Origin: G965267335 sp965267335
Lineage (GTDB): Bacteria > Bacteroidota > Bacteroidia > Cytophagales > JAAEPT01
DNA: 64,000 nucleotides
NCBI GenBank assembly: GCA_965267335.1
Contig: OZ253953.1
Span: 1,798,001-1,862,000 of the forward strand
Direction of reading: 5' to 3'
The notes under the pieces were generated by a model. It was not told the DNA's origin. It did not search any database and worked only from the letters and a program-made list of their open reading frames with translations. Below are positions 15,763-24,156 of the stretch, piece after piece (the stretch's first letter is position 1; each line of letters starts with the position of its first letter). The position numbers were made by a program, and so were the translations under genes.

Positions 15763-18051
15763 ATGCAACAAAAGCTTCAGCGCTATTCTTTAGTATTGAC
15801 CTGCATCGTTGGGGCGGTTATAGTTTTTATACTTTTCAAACCTGTCATACAACATCCTAATAGCTATCTCTTTTCTCATGGTACCGATGGAATAAAAAGC
15901 TATTACAACTTCGGATATTATCTTAAATATGGTTCTGGTATTAAGCACACTGGGGTGAACTATCCTTATGGCGATCATTTGCTCTATATGAATTCTCACC
16001 CATTAGCCACTCAAGTGCTGAAGAGTGTCGATGGGATGTTTCCGGTTTCCAATTACGGTCCGGCATTTCTCAACCTCTTTATGATTTGTTCTTTGGTGCT
16101 TGCCCTTCCTTTTGTTTTTTTAATACTGAGGCACTATCGATTACCCGGTTGGTATGCTGGACTAATTAGTATATGTATTGTATTTACTTCGCCTCAGTTG
16201 GATAGAATACATGGGCATTTTGAGATGGTCTATCTTTTTTTTATTCCGGCCTTCTGGTACTTTTTTATCAAGTGGAGGGAAGGCTCAAGGCCTATTTTGT
16301 GGCTGAGTTTGACCATACTTACTGGCCTTGTAGGGGCTTTTACCAGTGCTTTCTATGCGGCTTTTTACGGTATATTCTTTTTGTCTTATTGGTTGATTGA
16401 AGTAGTTAGGTTTAGAAAAAAACTAAAAGCTAATGCCAGATACCTTATCTTACTTTTTCTTGTTGCTCTAATACCTGTCATTGCAGTAAAAGGATTTGTA
16501 GCCGCAACAGATTGGTTTTCAGATCGCCCCACCGATCCTTGGGGATATTTTTTATTTCATTCCAACCTGTCCAGTATTTTCCTTCCTGATAACAGTAGCT
16601 TGGAAAGGGTTTGGGGGAAAACTTTTGATATGTCTTATGAGTGGGAGGGCAGAGCATATATTGGAACTCCGGCTTTGGTGTTTTCCCTAAGTATTCTAAT
16701 CGTTTTGATTCACAACATTATTTCAAGAAGGACAATTAATTGGAAGGTCTTGTTTCCTAAAACTTCATTGAATAAGTACTTGATTGCTTCAATTCTTGTT
16801 TTGTTGTTTGCGATGTGTCTACCATTCAGGCATTTTCCATCAATACTTGATACATTTCCGGTTCTGAAGCAATTCAGGTCATTGGGGCGGTTTTCATGGA
16901 TTTTTTACTTCGTTATTAATATTTACGCGGCATTCTTTTTCTATAGGATGTTTAGGTTAATGAGAGTCAAGAAAATAATTCTTGCACCCGGACTTTTGCT
17001 ATTTACTATATTCTTTATTTGGCACCTTGATGCCAGTGTCAATACGAAAAGAATGATGCGGGGTCTGATTCAGCCAAACAATATGCTGGAGTCGGATGCT
17101 AGCAATTACCTTGCTCGGTTTAAAGAATCTAAAGTCGATCCCAGTGAGTTTCAAGCCATTTTTTGCTTGCCCTTTATTAATACTTGCGGTGATAAGCTGA
17201 CTTTTCAAAAACACAAGGAAGGTTTCGCGGAAGGATTGAGTTGTTCATATTACACTGGACTACCGATTATTCAGAGCTATTCACCAAGATTGTCATTTTC
17301 CAGTGCCTTGTCCAGCATACAATTATTGGCAGACTCTAGTATCAGAAAGATCCGGGTTGATGACATGAGCAAAAAACCGATTCTCCTGATTTTTCATAAA
17401 GCTAATTTATCGGAGAGAGAAAAAAAATTGCTTAAGAAGGGGGAGGTTTTCTGGGAGAGTGAAACGGTAGGGTTTGCCCGTCTTCAGGTAAATGCCTTTA
17501 ACTCAAGTCATACCAATTATAGGGATAGTGTTGCTATGCTGAGAAAGACGTTGACATATGAGAATGGGAGAACAAGTACAGGTCAATACACTGAATATAT
17601 TTATAACGGTTTCGAAGAGTATGAATCCCAGAATGTATTTAATGGAAAAGGGGCACAGTATGCCAAAGGCAGGAAAGCATCAATCAAAGTATGTTCTATT
17701 GACTCACTTAAGCGTATAGATTTTGGGGATTCCGTTGAAGTTTCCTTCTGGGTGTACTTTGACCCTAAGGTTCATAGTATGCCGGAAGCATATGTCCAGG
17801 AATTTGATGGCACCGGGAAAAAAATATGGGAGGTTCATATTGACCGTAATACGCACAATGTATATAAAAACTGGGTGCTGTATAAAAGCAGAATCCCAAT
17901 ACTTGATGGCAATAAATACCAGATAGAAGTTTTTGGTACAAGAATAACGGTAGATGATTTGCTGATCAGACCAGTTGGGACGAATGTATTTATCCGATTG
18001 GATGATAAAACGGAATTAATCAATAACATTCCTACTGTTATTTCGAACTGA
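15763..18051 (+). CDS. Polytopic GT-C-like membrane protein
   Basis: 762 residues. About ten membrane spans fill residues 10-430, and the last 330 residues are a soluble, probably periplasmic, mixed domain. The loop after the first span holds HGTDGIKSYYNFGYY and NYPYGDHLLYMNSHP. Such an acidic first loop is typical of GT-C glycosyltransferases that use lipid-linked sugars, so a role in surface glycan or protein glycosylation is inferred. The tail has a beta-rich segment (FNGKGAQYAKGRKASIKV; VEVSFWVYFDP) that resembles a carbohydrate-binding jelly roll. No neighbouring glycan cluster confirms this. The identity is uncertain. Confidence 0.5.
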   Translation: MQQKLQRYSLVLTCIVGAVIVFILFKPVIQHPNSYLFSHGTDGIKSYYNFGYYLKYGSGIKHTGVNYPYGDHLLYMNSHPLATQVLKSVDGMFPVSNYGPAFLNLFMICSLVLALPFVFLILRHYRLPGWYAGLISICIVFTSPQLDRIHGHFEMVYLFFIPAFWYFFIKWREGSRPILWLSLTILTGLVGAFTSAFYAAFYGIFFLSYWLIEVVRFRKKLKANARYLILLFLVALIPVIAVKGFVAATDWFSDRPTDPWGYFLFHSNLSSIFLPDNSSLERVWGKTFDMSYEWEGRAYIGTPALVFSLSILIVLIHNIISRRTINWKVLFPKTSLNKYLIASILVLLFAMCLPFRHFPSILDTFPVLKQFRSLGRFSWIFYFVINIYAAFFFYRMFRLMRVKKIILAPGLLLFTIFFIWHLDASVNTKRMMRGLIQPNNMLESDASNYLARFKESKVDPSEFQAIFCLPFINTCGDKLTFQKHKEGFAEGLSCSYYTGLPIIQSYSPRLSFSSALSSIQLLADSSIRKIRVDDMSKKPILLIFHKANLSEREKKLLKKGEVFWESETVGFARLQVNAFNSSHTNYRDSVAMLRKTLTYENGRTSTGQYTEYIYNGFEEYESQNVFNGKGAQYAKGRKASIKVCSIDSLKRIDFGDSVEVSFWVYFDPKVHSMPEAYVQEFDGTGKKIWEVHIDRNTHNVYKNWVLYKSRIPILDGNKYQIEVFGTRITVDDLLIRPVGTNVFIRLDDKTELINNIPTVISN

Positions 18052-18197
18052 ATTTTTCGCAAAATAATGTCTTTTATTGTAGTATAAATTGGCACTTTTT
18101 TTGATAAATTTCTCCTTTGAAAATGAAGCCGATTTGGCATTGGTAACGAGCTCAAATCACAACCGAAAATATTTTTCAACTTTTAAAAAAACAGATC

Positions 18198-18677
18198 ATG
18201 ATTAAGATTAAAATTCAACACCTGGTACTAGTTGTATTGGGAGGTTTAACAGTAGCCCTCGGGTTTGCATTTACAAATGAGACGAAAGAAAATCCCCAGT
18301 ACAAGGTGGTAACCATCGTTGAGTCAATCATCCCGGCAGGACTTGGCCGTTCCAGAATCATTGAGGAAAGGAACCCTATGGATGTAGATGACTTTACCAC
18401 AGAAAGAACAGATGGTAAGAAAAGTGACCAGGGAGATGTAAAGCGAAAAGATGCTAAAATTGATTCTTTCAAGGAATCAAAAATTCTAAACTTCTACAGT
18501 GTTGGTGGAATCAACTTCAGAAATATTGCCTCTAATGATGCTTTGATAGCCTCTAAGATCAATAAACTTGTCGAAGAAGGATGGCAGCTCGAGTTCGTTG
18601 TAAGTGGTGTAGAGAGTGATGCAGGTAAGCAAGATGGTGAAGGAATTTACATTACGAGACTCATCTTTAAGAAATAG
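18198..18677 (+). CDS. Conserved exported protein, DUF4177-like
   Basis: 159 residues with an N-terminal hydrophobic helix (about 8-26) that could be a signal peptide or anchor. The mature part begins QYKVVTIVESIIPAGLGRSR, has a polar charged linker (about 55-90), then ILNFYSVGGINFRNIAS and a closing INKLVEEGWQLEFVVSG helix-strand ending GIYITRLIFKK. The YKVV start together with a VEEGW..E helix resembles DUF4177-like small domains. I recognise it as a conserved Bacteroidota type but know no function. A clear terminator follows. Confidence 0.55.
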   Translation: MIKIKIQHLVLVVLGGLTVALGFAFTNETKENPQYKVVTIVESIIPAGLGRSRIIEERNPMDVDDFTTERTDGKKSDQGDVKRKDAKIDSFKESKILNFYSVGGINFRNIASNDALIASKINKLVEEGWQLEFVVSGVESDAGKQDGEGIYITRLIFKK

Positions 18678-18700
18678 GATTAAGTAATTTTTTAATAATC

Positions 18701-18733
18701 AAGCCTCAAACACTTTTGTTTGGGGCTTTTTAT
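18701..18733 (+). terminator. Hairpin terminator
   Basis: AAGCCTCAAAC (18701-18711) pairs with GTTTGGGGCTT (18718-18728), one wobble and a 6-base loop, followed by a T-run. Confidence 0.8.
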
Positions 18734-18763
18734 TGTCTCTACTTTTTGAATCCCCTATATTTG
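18733..18763 (+). promoter_or_regulatory. Promoter of the IF-2 N-domain protein (TTG-N20-TAnnTTTG)
   Basis: TTG at 18733-18735 and TATATTTG at 18756-18763 are 20 bases apart, matching the Bacteroidota consensus. Transcription near 18769 gives a leader of about 22 bases to the ATG at 18792. Confidence 0.6.
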
Positions 18764-18791
18764 CCGATTAATTAATTAAACAATCTTATCG

Positions 18792-19748
18792 ATGCGATTA
18801 AGTCAGTTAGCAAGGAAACTTGAGGTAGAAGCCGATAAAGTAGTCAAACACTTAGCTAAGGAAGGAATTGAAATAGAAAACCATCCTAATACCAAGTTGG
18901 ATGAAAAGCAAATTGAAATCGCGGAGAAAGAGTTTGCAAAAAAGGAAGTAGTTGCTGAAGTGAGCGACTCAGAGAAAATTAAGTCAGCTGCTGAAAAACT
19001 GGCAGAACTAGAGGCAGGAGGAAAAAGTGATGCAACTGTAGTCGAGAAGTCAGCGTCTCCTAAAGTTACGGAGGGAAAGAATTCAGATGAGGAGTCCGAG
19101 CCGAGTGATTCGGAGAAAAAAACTACCAAAAAGAAAGAGGCAAAAAAGAAAGTTGACGAGACTGTAACTGAGGAAAATGAGGTTCCGGAAAAAGTCGACC
19201 TATCTCAATTTGAGCCTAAAAAACGAGCTAAGAAGGCTGTTGAAGAAGTGTCTGATGACAAAAAAGTAATCAAGGCTGAGCTGGAAAAGGACCCCGAAGT
19301 CAATGATGATGCTGAAGTGATCAAAGCTCCCAAAATAGAGCTGGACGGTATTAAGGTGGTTGGAAAAATCGAATTACCAGAGAAGCCAAAAAGGGAAATG
19401 CCAAAGCCTGAACCGGAGGAAGAAGAACCGGAATACCAGGAGCCAGCGTATAATGGTCCTAAGCTGCACCCTTCTAAGATGGCTAAGGTTAGGGCACAGC
19501 AAGCTTCGGAAGCTAAACCCACCTATTTGCCTCCTACACCTGATGCTGAGCCAAAGAAAAAGAAGCAAACACACCTGCAGGAGCCCGGTGAGAAGAAAAG
19601 TAAGCGAAGAAAAGAAAAAGATTACGAGCCACTCTGGCAAAAGAAGCAAACATATTACTCTTCAAAGGAAGAAGAGAAAAAAGCGAAGAAGAAGGAGAGA
19701 AAGAAAACATGGATTGGTCGCTTCTTCCAATGGTGGACTACAGAATAG
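18792..19748 (+). CDS. Free-standing IF-2 N-terminal-domain protein, Lys/Glu-rich
   Basis: 318 residues. The first 50 (MRLSQLARKLEVEADKVV through IEIENHPNTKL) closely resemble the start of Bacteroidota translation initiation factor IF-2. That factor begins with the same small helical domain followed by a Lys/Glu-rich linker. Here the linker (about 55-250) is very rich in Lys, Glu and Ser and has PKKRAKKA and EPEEEEPEY patches. The protein ends in a basic tail (KKKKQTHLQ, KKERKKTWIGRFFQWW) with no GTPase domain; a stop follows directly and no infB frame is nearby. It may bind ribosomes or nucleic acid through the N-domain and basic tail. It has its own promoter. Function unknown. Confidence 0.75.
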   Translation: MRLSQLARKLEVEADKVVKHLAKEGIEIENHPNTKLDEKQIEIAEKEFAKKEVVAEVSDSEKIKSAAEKLAELEAGGKSDATVVEKSASPKVTEGKNSDEESEPSDSEKKTTKKKEAKKKVDETVTEENEVPEKVDLSQFEPKKRAKKAVEEVSDDKKVIKAELEKDPEVNDDAEVIKAPKIELDGIKVVGKIELPEKPKREMPKPEPEEEEPEYQEPAYNGPKLHPSKMAKVRAQQASEAKPTYLPPTPDAEPKKKKQTHLQEPGEKKSKRRKEKDYEPLWQKKQTYYSSKEEEKKAKKKERKKTWIGRFFQWWTTE

Positions 19749-19878
19749 AACTCAAATCTGGTCTATATAACATCTATTTCTTCTCATAAATAACTGAATT
19801 GCACTTCTGTACGTACAAATAGCTTTCATAATTAGGCATAACAGCTTAATTTGCATCCGAGATTGATACTATCCGGTT

Positions 19879-22005
19879 TTGACGATTTCATTTAAAAAAC
19901 TTTTCATTGTACTCATCAGCTTGTTGATAGGGCTGGTTATACTCCTGGCAATAATCTTATTTAAGTTTAATGCCCGACTCAAGAATGATGACCTTCGAGC
20001 TATCCAAAAAGCACAGAATGGCATGCAGCGGGCTCAAGAGTCGTTTAGCGCCCGAATGCAGGAGTTAATGGACATTAGTGATAGTCTGGCGGATTTGATA
20101 TCAGAGGAAAAAATTGATTCGGTCGGCATACATGAATATCTGCGTACAACGCTGAAGAATAACAAAGACGTATTTGGGTTCGGTGTGGGCTTTGAGCCAT
20201 ATACATTTAGTGAGAAGAGGAGGCTTTGGGCGCCATTTTACATAAGGCCCAATGATTCAATTCGTTGTGAGTTAATCGAAGATAGTTACGATTACTCGGT
20301 AAAAGAGTGGTACACCCGACCGCTTCATGAGGGAGCAGAATGGTTTGAGCCACCCTACATAGGGGTTGTGAGTCAGAAATTGATGGCAGAGTATAGTGTG
20401 CCTTTTTACCGGACCAATAGCGAAACAGGTGAAAAAGATACTATTGGGATAGTGTATCTGGATTATACGTTGGAGGACATTACGAAAGCTGTGAAGGCGT
20501 TGGATCTCGGTAAATCTGGTTATGGGTTTATGTTTTCAAGAGGAGGTACCGTAATAGCACACCCTGTTGCCAGCTACGTCAAAGAAAAGAAAGATATTGA
20601 GCAATTTGCCAAGGAATGGCAGAATCCTGTAGTTACCCAATTATTTGAAAAAGGTCATAAATCCAGTAAACCCTTTCTGGAACTGACTAATCCCAACAAT
20701 AATAGTATGTGTCGTATGTTCTTCCGGGAGATACCGGAAAGTGGCTGGAGGCTAGGTGCCATTTTTGTTGAAGATGCATTTAAGACAGATGCAGATTATA
20801 AGAACCGAAACGTAATAATTATTATCTGCATATCGGAATTTATTCTGTTAACGCTTATTGCGATTTGGTTGGCGAGCAAGAAATTTTCAATACCCTCCAT
20901 TCAGGTTGGAATACCAATTGCGAGTATATGTCTTTTGCTAGCCATTGTTGCTATCTGGCTTTCGAAAGTCAGCCAGCCTTATAACCTATTCCAGCAAGCT
21001 AAGAGTACTCCAATTACTGAGAAAACAGTTCTGGAGAAGTTTATGTATGACGAAGATAGTTTGAGGACTTACTATAAAGAACCTCCTCTAATAAGGATTC
21101 CAACAGGAGTTTTTATTAAACACATTGAATTTGATGGTTCTCATAACATTAAGTTTAGCGGAATTGTCTGGCAGAAGTTTCACAATAGCATTGACACCAA
21201 TATTGTCAAACCAGATGTTTTCTTTCTTGAAACTGCACCTGATGCAGAGGCTCAAAATTACAAGCGAATTTACACCAAAGTGGGCAAGGATTATACAACT
21301 ATAGGTTGGTATTTCCGGCTTGAGGTGCGCGAGCGACTTCATTATGGACTGTATCCGTTTGACAGGGAGAATATTCGGTTAGCGGTGAGTCATCCGGATA
21401 TTAGCCAACCCATACAATTAGTACCTGATCTGGAGGCCTATGATAGCAATAATCCAACTGAGCTGCCCGGAGTGGATCAAAATTTAGTTTTACCGGAGTG
21501 GCAGTTGGAAGAGGGGTATTTTGATTACAAAACGAATTTCTACAATACCAACTTTGGGGCGCTGGGTGAGTTTGACAATGGCAACCGACATGAGCTTTAC
21601 TACAACCTGGTAATAAGGAGGAACTTCTTTTGGCCCTTTATGACCAATATAATACCGCTAACTACAATAGCCATTCTACTATACCTCTCAGTTATCAGTA
21701 TTAGAAAAAGTGATAAGAATAAGCCCCTTGGTTTTAGTGGGTTTGGCTTTCTCGAGCTTTGTACCGCTTTTCTTTTTGTGGCAATTTTGACTCATATTGA
21801 TCTGAGAGCCAATGTATTGGTAAACTATGTTATCTATATGGACTATTTCTACTTCCATATCTATTTGATTATCATTGCTTACTCATTTGCTGCCGTATTC
21901 TACTCCAAAAGTCCATCAAGAACTTCTTTTCGAATGCCAAAACTTCTTTACTGGCCTGTACTACTCGGTAGCTTGTTTTTGTTTACTGCAGTTTTGTTTT
22001 ATTAG
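19879..22005 (+). CDS. Cache domain fused to a pentameric ligand-gated channel-like module
   Basis: 708 residues from TTG (an in-frame stop lies five codons upstream; no ATG fits). Span 1 is at about 8-29. An extracellular double-Cache region follows (about 40-305; WYTRPLHEGAEWFEPPY and GYGFMFSRGGTVIAHP are typical). Spans 2 and 3 are at about 311-331 and 341-363, then a second extracellular beta-rich domain at about 375-575. That domain contains YPFD (492-495) within LHYGLYPFDRENIRLAV, the pattern of the Cys/Pro-loop of pentameric ligand-gated ion channels. It is followed by IRRNFFWPFMTNIIP (579-593), as at the channel M1 start, and four spans (about 585-608, 622-640, 651-673, 690-708). The topology fits: both large domains outside and C-terminus outside. 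The Cache part is confident; the channel assignment is my inference from pattern. Confidence 0.65.
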   Translation: MTISFKKLFIVLISLLIGLVILLAIILFKFNARLKNDDLRAIQKAQNGMQRAQESFSARMQELMDISDSLADLISEEKIDSVGIHEYLRTTLKNNKDVFGFGVGFEPYTFSEKRRLWAPFYIRPNDSIRCELIEDSYDYSVKEWYTRPLHEGAEWFEPPYIGVVSQKLMAEYSVPFYRTNSETGEKDTIGIVYLDYTLEDITKAVKALDLGKSGYGFMFSRGGTVIAHPVASYVKEKKDIEQFAKEWQNPVVTQLFEKGHKSSKPFLELTNPNNNSMCRMFFREIPESGWRLGAIFVEDAFKTDADYKNRNVIIIICISEFILLTLIAIWLASKKFSIPSIQVGIPIASICLLLAIVAIWLSKVSQPYNLFQQAKSTPITEKTVLEKFMYDEDSLRTYYKEPPLIRIPTGVFIKHIEFDGSHNIKFSGIVWQKFHNSIDTNIVKPDVFFLETAPDAEAQNYKRIYTKVGKDYTTIGWYFRLEVRERLHYGLYPFDRENIRLAVSHPDISQPIQLVPDLEAYDSNNPTELPGVDQNLVLPEWQLEEGYFDYKTNFYNTNFGALGEFDNGNRHELYYNLVIRRNFFWPFMTNIIPLTTIAILLYLSVISIRKSDKNKPLGFSGFGFLELCTAFLFVAILTHIDLRANVLVNYVIYMDYFYFHIYLIIIAYSFAAVFYSKSPSRTSFRMPKLLYWPVLLGSLFLFTAVLFY

Positions 22006-22080
22006 GTCACGAAATTGTGAGTTTAGGCCCTATGGGAGAATTAGAATTTTCTTAAATTCAGAGGCTACAAAGGTAAGATT

Positions 22081-23967
22081 ATGCAAAAATCAGTAGTAAC
22101 GATAATCGGATGTGCAGTAGTTGTCCTATTCTCATTTCTGTTATACTTTAAGACCTTGAATTATGAGTTTGTGTTGGATGATAGGATCGCTATTACCGAA
22201 AACTCTGTCGTCAGAAAGGGTGCAGAAGCGTATAAAGAGGTGTTTGAAAAGTCATTTTATGCGGGAGCAAATAATAAAAATAAAAATGTATACAGACCCA
22301 TCACCAGCCTGACATTTGCTGTAAATGTAGATATGCAAGATGTATACCCGGAGGATCCTCCATCTGCGTTGGATCCTAAACCTTTTCGTACTTTTAATCT
22401 ATTCATTCATTCCATTTCATGCGTACTGATTTTCTTGCTCTTGTATCAGGAAGTGTTTCGTGACAACTTTGCTCTGAGTTTTATTGTGACGCTGTTATTT
22501 GTTGTGCACCCCATACACACTGAGGTTGTTGCTAATATCAAAAGTAGAGATGAGCTGCTGGGTTTGTTTGGTGTGGTCGGCTCAATGTATCTGCTGCTGA
22601 AAGGAATACGGTTAGAGAAGATAGAGTTGCTCATCATTGGTTATTTGGTGTTTGCTTTGGGTGTTTTTTCCAAAGAAAGTATCATTACATTTTCAGTCAT
22701 TATACCTCTTTCGTTCTATTTTTTTAGAGATTTGAGCTGGAAGCGAATCCTACTGTTAACAGCTCCCCTGATATTTATTTCAGTTTCTTATCTTATCATA
22801 AGAACAAGTGTATTAGACGAAGGAATCGTCCATCAGCAGGCTTTGATTCAGAATGGACTTGTTCAGGGAGAAAATGTCGTTGAGCGCTTACCTACAAACT
22901 TTGTCATGCTCGGTAAGTATTTATCTATACTGACTATTCCAACTTCTCTTTCTGCAGACTATAGCTACAATGCAATACCTTTCGTAGGATGGGGAAATGT
23001 ATGGGCCTGGATTTCTATAATTTTGCATTTAGGGATTGCCTATCTGGTAGTGACAAGGTTTAAAAGGAAGGATCCACTTGTCTTCGCTATACTGTTCTAT
23101 TATATCAGTATTTCGGTCGTTTCCAATGTGATTATTCTTATTGGTGCCCAGTTTGCAGAGCGTTTCGTATTTCTTCCTTCTCTTGGTTTTTGTATAGCAG
23201 TTGGGCTACTGTTGGTAAGAATTGGCGAGAAGCTTCTTCCGGAAAAATTGAAAGAAAGAGTAATCTATGGGGTTGCCGGTATCATTATCATTATTTTTAG
23301 TGGACTTACCTCTTCAAGAAATGAAGTATGGCAAAGCAACGAAACCCTCCATCGGGCAACAATAAAGGATATGCCGACTTCTGCTCGAGCACACTATTTC
23401 TTTGCAGCCGATATATTCAATAAGGGTAATAAAATATCTGATTCAAGGATAAAGAAGGAGCTATATGATTCTGCTGAAGTCTATTATGGTAATGCTGTGA
23501 GAATCTGTCCGGAATTCGGGACAGCATGGTATTTTCTGGGCCAAAGCCATTTTCTGAGTGGAGATTCAGCTGACGCTTATAGCTGTTATCAGGAGTTTAT
23601 TCGCCTGGAAGGCCCCAACGCAAAGGCATATAACACTATGGGAGTAATAAAGGGTATGGCCGGGGATTTAGACTCTTCGCGATACTACTTGAGTGAAGCT
23701 GTGAAAGTCGGCAAGAAAAAAGAAGGTATTGAGTATGGGGAAGCGCTTTCAAATTTAGGAAAGACTTATCTTCAAATGGCATTTAAGGACAGCACTGAAA
23801 AACGTTTTGAATATTTTAGAAATGCCCAAAAGTGTTTTGAACGGGCTCTCAATTCGAAAACAGCTCCAGCACCAGATATATTAGATGTAAGAAAGAATCT
23901 TGAGTTTATAAAGCTACAGTTAAAAGAGAATAACAGAGCTGGGTTAACTCCAACCGATCCCAAATAA
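22081..23967 (+). CDS. TMTC-like GT-C membrane protein with C-terminal TPRs
   Basis: 628 residues. Residues 1-410 contain about ten to eleven spans. The first loop has the acidic pair Asp33-Asp34 (YEFVLDDRIAITEN), and the next inner motif reads HPIHTEVVANIKSRDELLG. Both are hallmarks of the TMTC/DUF1736 family of GT-C enzymes, whose animal members are protein O-mannosyltransferases. Residues about 430-610 form TPR repeats (AWYFLGQSHFLSGDSADAYSCY; AYNTMGVIKGMAGDLDSSRYY), also as in TMTC proteins. A role in glycosylating exported proteins is inferred. The gene lies 75 bases after the Cache-channel gene and may share its transcript. It converges on the SBBP propeller gene. Confidence 0.75.
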   Translation: MQKSVVTIIGCAVVVLFSFLLYFKTLNYEFVLDDRIAITENSVVRKGAEAYKEVFEKSFYAGANNKNKNVYRPITSLTFAVNVDMQDVYPEDPPSALDPKPFRTFNLFIHSISCVLIFLLLYQEVFRDNFALSFIVTLLFVVHPIHTEVVANIKSRDELLGLFGVVGSMYLLLKGIRLEKIELLIIGYLVFALGVFSKESIITFSVIIPLSFYFFRDLSWKRILLLTAPLIFISVSYLIIRTSVLDEGIVHQQALIQNGLVQGENVVERLPTNFVMLGKYLSILTIPTSLSADYSYNAIPFVGWGNVWAWISIILHLGIAYLVVTRFKRKDPLVFAILFYYISISVVSNVIILIGAQFAERFVFLPSLGFCIAVGLLLVRIGEKLLPEKLKERVIYGVAGIIIIIFSGLTSSRNEVWQSNETLHRATIKDMPTSARAHYFFAADIFNKGNKISDSRIKKELYDSAEVYYGNAVRICPEFGTAWYFLGQSHFLSGDSADAYSCYQEFIRLEGPNAKAYNTMGVIKGMAGDLDSSRYYLSEAVKVGKKKEGIEYGEALSNLGKTYLQMAFKDSTEKRFEYFRNAQKCFERALNSKTAPAPDILDVRKNLEFIKLQLKENNRAGLTPTDPK

Positions 23968-24156
23968 AATTGATAGACCAACAACGGTGCCCCAAAAAAG
24001 TAAAAAATATGGAAACCCATTTCTTTGAACTAGTACTTTTCTCATCTTGAATCTTGGTTTTAAAAAATAGCGTAAAAAACTTATATAGCTTAATACGTGA
24101 TAGCCAACGTTCGGGATAAGGATAAAACTCTTAAAATTGATAAGAAAATCTCCTAA

